Of a stretch of DNA of 64,000 nt, positions 14,339 to 23,949 are shown one piece after another. A model generated the notes under the pieces. That model was given only the letters and a program-made list of their open reading frames with translations, did not search any database and was not told where the DNA came from. How positions within the stretch are numbered: the first letter of the stretch is position 1; every line of letters starts with the position of its first letter. The position numbers and the translations under genes were made by a program. Source of the DNA: Mesaphorura yosii (lineage: Eukaryota; Arthropoda; Collembola; Poduromorpha; Tullbergiidae); NCBI GenBank assembly GCA_009869945.1, contig WIXG01000182.1:1-64000 (forward strand). Reading direction: 5' to 3'.

Positions 14339-15654
14339 ATGGCAGCAATCGTGATTGACAACGGCTCCGGCGTCTGCAAAGCGGGCTTCACTGGCGAAGA
14401 TCAACCCCGCTCCGTTTTCCCTTCCATTGTTGGCCATTCGGTAAGTTAGCCAGCATCTATGTCAAGCTCTCCGAGTGGAATTGTAACTTATCTTGCCTCG
14501 TTTCTTGTGGTTGGATTGGAGCAAAATATTCGTACGTGGGGCACGATGCCCAGACCAAACGCGGGATGCTCACTCTCAAGTACCCGATGGAGCACGGAGT
14601 CGTCACCAACTGGAATGACATGCAAAAGATTTGGGCTCACATCTTCAGGGAGGAGCTGGGCGTACCAAGCGAAGAGCATCCAGTACTGCTGACGGAGCCA
14701 CCGCTCAATCCGAAAGACAACAGGGAACAGATGGTGCAAGTAAGTTTTAATTAATTTGACCGGCCTTCCGCTTTTCTGATAGTTTTGATCATCATTTAAT
14801 TTGTATTAATTTTCCCTAGATCATGTTCGAGAACTTCAACTCTCCGGCGGTTTTCGTCGCCATCCAAGGCGTGTTGTCGATCTACGCTTCGGGACGAACA
14901 ACTGGCGTCGTGCTGGAGTCTGGCGATGGCGTAACCCAAGCCGTCCCTATCTATGATGGCCGAGCCATCAAACCCGCTGTGCAGCGTCTGGACCTCGCTG
15001 GTCGCGACCTCACCGACTACCTGAAGAATATCCTCACGGAACGGGGCTACTCCTTCACATCCACTGCTGAGCGGGAAATTGTGCGTGACATCAAGGAGAA
15101 ACTGTGCTACGTCGCCCTCAACTTTGACAAGGAGCTCAGGCGAGCGACGAGATCGGATGCGCTGGAGAAATCATACGAACTGCCAGACGGTCGAGTGGTC
15201 ACGATCGGAAACGAGCGATTTCGGGCGTCAGAAGCGCTCTTTCAGCCACTATTCGTAGGGCAAGGAAGTGCCGGCGTTCCGGAAATGATTTACAATGCCG
15301 TGAGGCAGTGCGATGATTCAATTCGGAAGGTAAGCCTCAGAATTCTGTTGGATTGATATGCGTCTTGAAAATTGAACTGGCTTTTGATTGTGGTTTCAGG
15401 AGCTCTTCGCGAACATAGTCTTAAGCGGTGGCACGGCCTCTTTTCCAGGTATGGCTGAACGTGTGCATCGGGAAGTGACCGCTCTAGCTCCGGCTTCCAC
15501 ACAAATCAATATCGTACCCGTCCAGGAGCCGGTTTACTCCGTCTGGGTTGGAGGCGCTGTGCTTGCGTCGCTGTCAACCTTCCAAAAACGGTGGTTGACA
15601 AGACAAGAGTACGACGAGTACGGAGTTGATATTGTCCATCACAAATGTCCGTAA
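14339..15654 (+). CDS. Actin 3, divergent actin with shortened D-loop
   Basis: A third actin copy in tandem. Exons are 14339-14440 (or to 14444), 14522-14739, 14820-15329 and 15400-15654. It begins [21 protein letters not shown] without the acidic N-terminal tail. Most of the rest is close to actin ([57 protein letters not shown]). The D-loop is mostly missing: exon 1 ends VGHS and exon 2 resumes [14 protein letters not shown]. The best-looking donor, GTAAGT at 14441, gives a frameshift with the only good acceptor at 14520-14521. Reading stays open only if a weaker GTTAGC donor at 14445 is used. The gene is either spliced at a non-consensus donor or is decaying; the long open downstream exons favour function. 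Its 3' end lies 150 bases from the convergent SLC6-like gene. Confidence 0.8.
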
Positions 15655-15804
15655 GCAATGTTTATTGCGTGACTTTATTTTCTGTACCAGCCTTAGCTTT
15701 AACTATTAAAAAATAGATAAGACCACATTTTAATGTTCCGTAAACGAAACGAAAGTTATTCTCCTTGACATCGCTGAGGTGGGCATAATCTCATTTTCCG
15801 ACGT

Positions 15805-18580
15805 CTATTCGACAACTGCTTCTCCTTCTCCCGCTTCTGGCTCTGCTGCCTTTATGAAGCAAGTTTTGTAATGGAACGGGTTCTTGAACCAGTCTCGATG
15901 CGGCCGCCAAGCCCTCTTGTTATCCTTCTTCCGTCCTGTGTAGCCCTTGAAGTAGCCTTCGATTGCGGTCGCGACAAGCACGACAGCTCCACAGAGCAGC
16001 CACGAGACACCAGTCGCCACGTGGCTAGGCAAACTGCCATAGTCCGTATTTCCCGCGACCGGAACCTGATCCAGCAGCGCGGCGTGCAGGAGTGTCACAA
16101 CCAGGGCAATGCTAACCACAAACCTCGCATACTTTGTATACCGCGCACTGATGTGCTCCGCCCCAAATATGTCAAAGTGCATCATGTTGCGGAAGTCGTA
16201 CACAAACTTGTGGAGACCATGGCCCCACGCGATGGCCCAGAAGTACGCTCCGCATGTAAAGACGATCAGGACCATGCAACGGTTGGCGTAGAAATCGAGG
16301 AATATGAGGTGTTGGACGCCCTCCTTGCAGAGCAAGAAGACAGGTAGAACGAGCGCGAAGACGACGACAACCAAGACGTAGATGATGACTTTGATCCCAG
16401 CAGACGTTCGTTCTTGGTAGGAGCAGTGCACCAGCACATGAATGTACCCGTTCACGGCGAGGTAGCTTGATAGTCCGATGGACGCATAGAAGACACCCGC
16501 CCAAAATAGAATGTCTGTCTCCATCTTGCCCGTGTACTGTGCTTGGTGGTGCTGCATCGCGTAGACAATCAGGATCCCGTAAGGCCCAGACAGGTTTTGC
16601 AACGCACCAGCAATTTGCCTTTTGTTGGGAACGATGTAGTTCATACAAAGCACGACGGTGCCCACGGAGAGGTAATTCATGAAGAGCGAATACAGGACGA
16701 CAAGGAATCCGTCCCTGCAACAATTCACCATTGAAAACCTCACCATTCCAGTTATACGTTCAGGTTGAGTGATTCCATTGCTCACCTTCCGCTCCTGTAG
16801 TGGAACGCTGACCTCGAATTTAAGTACGGATGAACCAGAGTCCCGAGCACCAGGCTCGTGACAACATACACGATAGCGTCAATCCAGAGCCTGCCTTGCA
16901 GCAGCGCTTCTGGTCGAAATTCGACAAAGTCGAGAGCAGGCTGCCAGATTGGAGCTGAGTCGTAGTTCGCATCCCGCCCTGGCTTGGAGACGCCGTACCG
17001 TGACCAGACCAGCAGCGTTCTGTTCCGGCGCTTCACATTCTTTGAGTCCAAATACCGAGTCCAAATGACGAAGAAGTACATGATTTGGATCACGGTCAGG
17101 ATTTGCGTTGTGATACGGAAGAGACGACCGAATTTGTTGAGCGTGTAGAAGCCGATAGCACAAATCGAAAACTGAAACCGAATGAAAGTTTAACAAGAGG
17201 TTCGGATGCTGCATGACGATGTTTCAGCATCGTTTGAAACGTCTTAGTTAACTTACGAGGATACTCACGAGCACAAGAATGACTGGCACGCTCGTGGGAA
17301 CCGTGATCGTAAACTGACCGGCAGGGAAAGGCGCATGTCGTAGCGTTTGATTGTTGAACATTTGTACTGGAAGATAATAACAAAACTACATAACAAGACG
17401 GGTTACTAAATCTATTTGCATAAAAAGCTCTATGATTCTACTTACGAACTTGATTTGCATTAATCGTGCAGGAGAGGAAATGAAGCGCAAAGTACGTCGA
17501 GTACAAGAAAATTCCCATCGCCCGGATTGCCAGCAACACAGTTCTGATGTACAGCACACCACCTAAGCCCGAGAGAGACGGGCAAAGGTACCGGAGCATC
17601 TGCAACGGTTTTCTACCGCTGTACTGTCCACTGCCCGACTCCAGGATGTACATCGGGTAGCCAACCGCCAAGTAAAAGAAGATGGTCACGACCATGAAAG
17701 CACTGCCCCACTTGTGGACGTAGTGCACGAGCTCCATGAACCCGCATTGACCCAACACGAACATGATCGCCCAGGAGAGGGACTCGGCCTTGTATTTCCT
17801 GTTCTGAGACTGCTTTCCGCAGTAGTACCCCTTCCAGTAGTCCCATTCGCCCAGCGCGTCCAGCTGGTCATCTTCCGAGATGTCGCTCAGGTGCTCACAC
17901 CTGCGTTGGCACCACCCTGACAATCCCTTCGTGAACCGTACCGATTTGGTCTTGGACTTGCTTGAAATGGGCAGCACTCGTGAAGAGTGCTCCTCGACCA
18001 GGCTGCTGGTCTCGGTCGGCCCCGAGCCGCGAACTCCCTCAACAGTCGGTCGCTCGTACTCTGATATCGGGCCGTAGAGCGAGACCAGGCGAGTGTGGTG
18101 TGCAATTGTCCGGATTCTTCGTGACTGTTCGAGGACCGTGCTCTTGGACTCCTCGACGCCCGACTCTTCATCCGCGTCATAATCGCTTTTGCTCCTCTGC
18201 TGCGTGGGAATCGTCTGGATCTTGTGCTTGAGCAGCAACTCGTGGCCTTTTGACTGTGAAATTTGCATGACGTAGTCGAGTTGTGCACGACCAACGTGGC
18301 TGCGGCTGGTGTGGTGCGAAGAGTGCGACTGGTCGTGGAGTCGAGACATTTCTGAAGGTGTGGAGTGTTCTTGATGGTGATGATGCTGGTGTTCGTGTTT
18401 ATGATTGTGGTGGTGATGAGGATGATGGGCTTGTTGCTCTCCGGCATTTTGAACGTGGAGGACTTCGATTGGACACGGTGACGGATGTGCTTCGGTTGCT
18501 TCTGGATCAGGTTCGGCCACAGGCTTGGTGGAATACTGCCGGTGTCCCTCATCTCTAGTTCGGAGTTTAGGCTTTCCCAT
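15805..18580 (-). CDS. Orphan SLC6-like (neurotransmitter-symporter family) membrane protein
   Basis: A polytopic membrane protein of the SLC6/NSS fold, whose usual members import amines or amino acids with sodium. Exons 17446-18580, 17257-17366, 16786-17171 and 15805-16714 give 846 residues. ATG 18580 is the first methionine in frame. Residues 1 to about 255 are a cytoplasmic tail rich in His, Ser and charged residues. The fold starts with a TM1-TM2 pair ending YPMYILESGSGQYSGRKPLQ, matching the family block FLE-ALGQ. Later helices also fit, for example SGPYGILIVYAM and LDFYANRCMVLIVFTCGAYFWAIAWGHG. TM1 lacks the family GN-WRFP motif (here GQCGFM), so classical sodium coupling is doubtful. 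Exon 2 has two in-frame donors 12 bases apart. It could be an atypical transporter or a non-transporting relative. Confidence 0.8.
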
Positions 18581-19560
18581 TTTATGAAAGGCCAAATTCT
18601 GTAACAGAAGCGACTAGTGTGTTGAATAGTGAATAAACAAGAATATTACTGGAAATAAAGGTCTGCGGATTTCAGTTCATGAATAATTGAAATGGAATTG
18701 ATTTCGATCAGGTTGGGAATTGCCGGTTGTGTCAGGGTTGATCCATTTTCTCCGGGATCCTGATTCTTTCCAATCGGCCACTTGCACTGCTTTCGAAGCT
18801 CGAATACCATGACTCCTGACGTTTTTCAGAGCCCACGCGCCATACTGAAGGAAAGATCTCTCTGACGCAGAGGAAAGATGTCTTACCGCATCTTTTAGAA
18901 TTTTTGGATTGTAGGCGTCTGTCTACCTTTGACAATTTATTGGACATCGCGAACTTGTTTAGTTATCTATTCTTAGTCCAACGATTTCGTCTTGATTTCT
19001 CAGACTGTTTGTCGTACGCTTCGGGTCTGTGATGTATTTGGTTATATATGCGTTAGCAGTAGTTTGTACCAAAATGAAAGAAACGCAAGAGTTTTGGAAA
19101 AGGAGATTATATTTGGTCGCATCATTGATCATCAGCTTTAATTCATTAAGAATCCGTGCAAGGTTCTTAACATGTGGATTCAGCCTGCGCTACTTTCTCA
19201 TTGTACTGGTAAGTACATCATGGGAACCTTGTCAAACCCTGATAATTGATTAACACGTGTTCAACGATCCCACTTCTCTCCCCCGAAACTCGTCTTATTC
19301 AAGGTATGCAAAATGCCTGCACTGAAATGAAGAAAAAAAGCTGAGGTCTTTTTCCATCTTCTTCGCCTTCTTGCGTTGAATGGATTACGCTATTATTAAT
19401 AAACCCACGTCACTGCTTTTTTAAAGTGCGAAAATTCTACACATCAGGTAGGAAATCTCCGGATTCAATCCAGGGCGTATAAAAGACGATTGAAAGACTA
19501 GTAGAGCTTCATTTTTGATCAGAAGTTCTAATCGTTCGCAAGACCCGATTCGGTACCGAC
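18581..19560. other. Divergent promoter region, SLC6-like gene and neuropeptide gene
   Basis: This 980-base stretch lies between divergent genes and contains the TATA box of the neuropeptide gene. The frame at 19029-19253 is short and lacks recognisable features. No other gene was seen. Confidence 0.5.
19478..19485 (+). promoter_or_regulatory. TATA box of the neuropeptide gene
   Basis: TATAAAAG stands 76 bases upstream of the neuropeptide ATG at 19561. With initiation about 30 bases downstream this leaves a 5' leader of roughly 45 bases, which is reasonable. Confidence 0.6.
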
Positions 19561-20229
19561 ATGAAGGCACTTGGCAAGTTTATGTTTGCGATTGTTGTAC
19601 TCGTCATCGTCTCCAGCATCGTTGGAGGAGCCACAGCGGCTGTGGTCAACTCTGCTTCAGCGTCCGGATCACGAAGCACGAGAAATGTAAACGCATTTAC
19701 TTAACGTAGTTTCCTAAAAAGCATTTGCTGAATGTTAGTATTTTTTAACTACTCAGGAAAATGATCCCAGCCCGTTCTGGGCTGCGAGGGGCAAACGAAC
19801 ACCTTGCAAGAATTGTGAGGAGGAGGTGCCAGCAACACTGGACGTTGAGGAGCCCATGCAATTGAGACACTTCTCACTTCCGAGTCCGTTGTTCAGTAAG
19901 TTTAGAGTGTAAACTGTACGTTTCAAGTTGTACTGACTCGCCCTTCGCATTTTCCAGGTTATCCGAGGGTATTCCAGAGATTCAGAGGGCTGGGTGATCC
20001 ATTTCCGAGTTACAACTATTACGATGATCCAGGTTCGGAACCCGCTTCCAGTTCCGGCTACTACACACAGCTACGGTCGCACCCACAACTGCAGCTTCAT
20101 TACGCGCCAGCGCCGTCGGTGGCAGACACGGGTTATGTCTACTCTCTGCTTCATAAGCCGGCAAGCAAGAAGCTGGACACGGGAGCCAGCGACCAGGATT
20201 CGCCTCCATTTTGGGCGGCGAGGGGCTAA
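19561..20229 (+). CDS. Neuropeptide precursor with two PFWAARG copies (natalisin-like)
   Basis: A secreted prohormone of 178 residues from exons 19561-19686, 19757-19895 and 19958-20229. The N-terminus is a clear signal peptide (MKALGKFMFAIVVLVIVSS). Two copies of the same C-terminal peptide motif are present. The first is NENDPSPFWAARG followed by KR; the second is DQDSPPFWAARG, ending at the stop codon and preceded by KK. In both, the glycine would be converted to a C-terminal amide, giving -PFWAAR-amide. Phe-Trp-x-x-Arg-amide endings belong to the arthropod natalisin group and are related to tachykinin-type FxGxR-amides. The family call is inference; the precursor architecture is seen directly. 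A CKNC pair and a Tyr/Pro/Ser-rich spacer separate the copies. Natalisins in insects act on mating and activity through tachykinin-like GPCRs. The precursor is short, with few copies. Confidence 0.75.
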
Positions 20230-21446
20230 TCTGATGCACTCAAAAGGTGGGACAGCCACGGAGTAGTACAATAATGATAAAAATAGTAGCAGCAGTCTGA
20301 TTAATTATATAAGACTTGCAATTTGGCAATATCGCCCAAAATGATTGGCGAATAATGCATGAACCCAATGCGAAAGGTTTGGACGTAAACGAGTTATATT
20401 CTGAACTCTGAACTGCGAATAAAGCGATAATTTTGTCTCCAAACATACAAATCATGCCACTCCTTCCAATTTCCGTGCGAATGAAAATGAATTCTTGAGC
20501 AGGTATTGTGGTACGTTGCAGTAGCACACAAAGGCGGTCGATATCCATTTAATTTGGGTGGTTGCAGACGATGGCGAGAGGAATGAAATTACTTTAATTG
20601 CATTCCACGTCGCACTGCTGTAGCAAGACACGTAAAAGTCAGATTAAATGTCACCCGGGTTGTCATTTTCTCCGTGGACCGTCACGAGTCTGATTGGGCA
20701 ATAGTCCGAAGAGGTCACCAGTCCGAATCGAAGTGCATGAGTCCGAAAATTCGAAAGATAATACAAAAGTGTGTAAAGTTCGAGAAGTCGGTTTATTATA
20801 AAAGCCATAAAGTCAGAATAATTACAAGAATTAGGCCCCAATAATGCTAAGAATTTTGTCATTTACACCAGGGTTCTTTGCCTGTGGCTAGCCGGTTGCC
20901 TTCAATGAAGTTCTTCTATGTATTCTGTATTTTCTCGTCGCATTTGGCATGCTTGAGTAAGTTTTGGACCAAATGGGACAAGCACCCCTTGAAGGTGTCA
21001 GGAAAAATTTCCTTTATGTCGTAACTGCAGCAAGTTCGGAATCGGAGACAATTGCCGGTGCAAAATTCTCTGCATGGCCCAATTTTCTTATTGTCAGTCT
21101 ATCTTAGGATAGAACTTTCGGACTCAATGCACTTCGATTCGGACCGGTGACCGTTTCGGACTCTTGCACTTTCGGCATAGTGCCCAATCGGACTCGTGAA
21201 TTCGGACTGGGAGTAGTTCGGACTCGTGGCAGAACCATTTTTTCGGTAATGCGAGACATGCATGAGTCGTTTAATCTCGCCTGCCGTTCATAATTGCTCG
21301 GTTGGCACGCGAGTTCTTAATTTATCATTCGCCCATAAAATATTATAATCCTTCTCTGTTTCGACACGAACATCGTCTAACGCTGGAACAATTGAACATT
21401 AAATTATTGGGGCCTTAGTCCATTTTTCGTTCGGCCGTTTTTGGTA
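20230..21446. other. Spacer with inverted-repeat element
   Basis: A 1.2-kb spacer between the neuropeptide gene and the first receptor. The main content is the inverted-repeat element described at 20682-21199. No coding sequence was recognised. Confidence 0.5.
20682..21199. repeat. Inverted-repeat element built from a GAGTCCGA word
   Basis: The left arm, about 20682-20757, and the right arm, about 21115-21199, are reverse complements with scattered mismatches. Shared blocks include CACGAG-C-GATTGGGCA, GTCCGAATCGAAGTGCA and GAGTCCGAAA. Within each arm the word AGTCCGA recurs several times. The right flank to about 21230 carries two more copies of TTCGGACT. The arms are about 80 bases and the centre about 360 bases, with no coding capacity. 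It looks like a non-autonomous foldback or MITE-type transposon. I could not fix a target-site duplication. Confidence 0.6.
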
Positions 21447-23180
21447 ATGGATCGTCCATCACGCGCTCATACTGTCGAAAATTATCTCTCCAAGTCCCAA
21501 CTTTTCCCTCCTGCCAGTGTGAGTCCAGTCCAGCCCGCCATCAGTCCAGCATTGTTCGGCCAAATGGGTTTAGAGGGCTACCTTCACTCTGGGAGCCATA
21601 AGCAAGCGTTATCGAGGAATGGAGGTAAGGTCAATTCAAGCGGTATCACCAAAGAACACACAAATGAGGACGACTCGAAACTGGAAGAGGGATTTGGCCA
21701 GAATCCATCACGATGTCCTGATTCGCTCATTCAATACGTTATACCAGCAATGAAAGTACTTCACTGGACTTTTATGATCGTCTCCAAGTTTCGGTATGAC
21801 GTCAAGAGTGGGATGTATGCCCGTGTTGATGATGGGCTACTTCGAAAGGTAAGTGCCACTCCTATGGCTGTTGTTTATAACTTTCTTAATAAAACGAAAA
21901 CAATTTTTGTACAGGCGATCGTAGTCCTTCTTCAACTTCTATCCGTCTTCTTCCTCTGGAACAACGTTAATCGCCTCACGTCTGTCAACGAGGTGCAGAA
22001 CAACCGGATGGGAATAATTTATCGGATTGCGTACATTTCGTTCGCGCTGCTCTCCGTAATACTATATTGGTCACTTTGGTCACATCGTGAGTGTATTCGC
22101 ATTCTCCTAGCTCGAGTTGAGGTGCTGGGCATAGAAATGATGAAGGATCCTAGCTGCAAGCTACCACGTCGAAGTCGAGTCAAGTACGGAGTGTGGGCAA
22201 CACTTGGGTTGTCTGGCCTTTACTCAGTGGCCTACACTCTGATCTTTGAAATAACACACGGCAACATGCAGGATCTGACCTCACCGACACAATTCTTAAC
22301 TGTGTTGGTGCGCGAGGCTGAACTGAACTTGTACTACGGCACAGGATGGATTGAGTTCAAAAACAGGACAGATTTACAAGAGTACAATGTCGGAGCAGCG
22401 ATACTCATTGGTGGTACATACTTAATCGTTGTGCAGTACCAGACTATGACTTGGATCTCAGCATTCGTCATGGTCCTGATCTGGGGCCTCCTATTCCGGA
22501 AGCTTTTCCAAACCTACTTTGAAATACTCAACACACATCGTACGAAGGACCGCTTCAAACTCCGCTACATTCGCCTATTTCAGAAGATCACCATCCTCAT
22601 TGAAGACTACAATCGAATATTCGGAATGAACATCCTCTTCGCCATCATATCCTGCATTCTCTTTCTGTCAATTAACGGATGGAATATGTTCACTTCCTTT
22701 GGGTCCAATATCGGGATCAATATAATGGTGGCCTACTCATGCGTGATGATCACCGTGCTTTTGCTCGTCTGCTCGGAAGTTAACAATATGGCGAATCAGA
22801 TGTCGATGGCCATCAAAATATTCTACCAACAACAGGGGCTCTGGAGACTTGCTTTACAAGACAAGTGTATAGATGAGGAACTCGAACTGAATATTCACTC
22901 AAGCGTCATGACCGTGGAGAGCTTCTTAAAGTGCGCGGAGGTGACGCAAGGCCTCAGCATGATCCAGCACGACCTGCAGGCTAATTCGATCGGGTTCAAA
23001 GGATACGGATTCTTCACAATCAGCTATTCGTTCATGGGAACAGTAAGTCGAGCCTTACGGAATTCTGATTCTGACCTGGACTCTTTTCGAAGCATTTCTA
23101 TTTCGTCTTTGCAGGTTATCAGTGTCCTCATCACGTACTCCATCATGTTCAATCAGTGGAGGGGAACGACAGGACTTTAA
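21447..23180 (+). CDS. Gustatory-receptor-like chemoreceptor 1
   Basis: A seven-helix membrane protein of the insect gustatory receptor (Gr) type, likely a ligand-gated channel in chemosensory neurons. Exons 21447-21848, 21915-23042 and 23115-23180 give 531 residues. The start is the ATG at 21447. About 100 hydrophilic residues precede the first helix. The strongest family mark is the last-exon motif ITYSIMFNQW, matching the Gr signature TY-5-QF/W. The short last exon joined in phase 0 is also typical of Gr genes. Both introns (66 and 72 bases) are multiples of three without stops, so the frame reads through. They were called introns because receptor 2 has splice sites at the same places and a stop inside its first. 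Receptor 2 downstream is a clear tandem duplicate (shared SEVNNMANQMSM-type block and GFKGYGFFTISYSFMGT). Confidence 0.82.
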   Translation: MDRPSRAHTVENYLSKSQLFPPASVSPVQPAISPALFGQMGLEGYLHSGSHKQALSRNGGKVNSSGITKEHTNEDDSKLEEGFGQNPSRCPDSLIQYVIPAMKVLHWTFMIVSKFRYDVKSGMYARVDDGLLRKVSATPMAVVYNFLNKTKTIFVQAIVVLLQLLSVFFLWNNVNRLTSVNEVQNNRMGIIYRIAYISFALLSVILYWSLWSHRECIRILLARVEVLGIEMMKDPSCKLPRRSRVKYGVWATLGLSGLYSVAYTLIFEITHGNMQDLTSPTQFLTVLVREAELNLYYGTGWIEFKNRTDLQEYNVGAAILIGGTYLIVVQYQTMTWISAFVMVLIWGLLFRKLFQTYFEILNTHRTKDRFKLRYIRLFQKITILIEDYNRIFGMNILFAIISCILFLSINGWNMFTSFGSNIGINIMVAYSCVMITVLLLVCSEVNNMANQMSMAIKIFYQQQGLWRLALQDKCIDEELELNIHSSVMTVESFLKCAEVTQGLSMIQHDLQANSIGFKGYGFFTISYSFMGTVSRALRNSDSDLDSFRSISISSLQVISVLITYSIMFNQWRGTTGL

Positions 23181-23949
23181 TTTTAAGTTTTTATGTCGAC
23201 GCCAGTTTCTTTCTTTGGAATTCAGAAACAACAACTAGTACAAAGGAAATCTATCTTGACAACTTAAAGAATCTAGACGTTAGGACATCAAAACCGTCGC
23301 TTGCGTTTCGCTTAATAATTTACGCCTAGTCATTTAACTCGACTGTAAGAATTTGCTCAGTACTTGTTATTTGGTTCAAGAGAATTGCCAAAAGAATTCT
23401 AAATTATTGAAATTCCATTGAGAATCCTTAATATCTTGTCCCTGTTGTGCTGTGTACCTTGCGCCTTGACGCTGTCTGGCCTGATGTGAAAATTATGATG
23501 TATCATACAATTATTTTGAGTATATGCACGGGCCATGCCGTAAGTCAGCCGTAATCGCACCAATCGGCACGATACTGTTTCTAGCGCTGTTGGGCTTGGA
23601 TCGATATCCATTTCGAGCCCATTTATTGGCCTGGATATTTTATGAGTGCTGTAGAACAAGGCGTGTGTCGTATTTTAATGAAGCTTCGTAGATTTGGCCC
23701 AAATTACAAGTTTGTGTTTGACACGAAAAGGTCAGATTAAATGTGGTCTTATGATAATTGTTTCGTATGCCATCCCGAACTTGACCTTCCAGCTTTCTGA
23801 CAATATAATTAGTCAGGCGATTTCTTGTTCGCTCAGCACGCGAACTTCTGCTTTTACTTGACATTCGCACGAGGGCGGTAAGAATAAAGGAACAGAAACT
23901 GAAACGTTATCAGTCATCAAACTTGTGCCTTGCGTACTTCGGCCAAACC
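23181..23949. other. Spacer between receptors 1 and 2
   Basis: This 770-base spacer should hold the receptor 1 3' UTR and receptor 2 promoter. I saw no gene or repeat. Confidence 0.5.
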
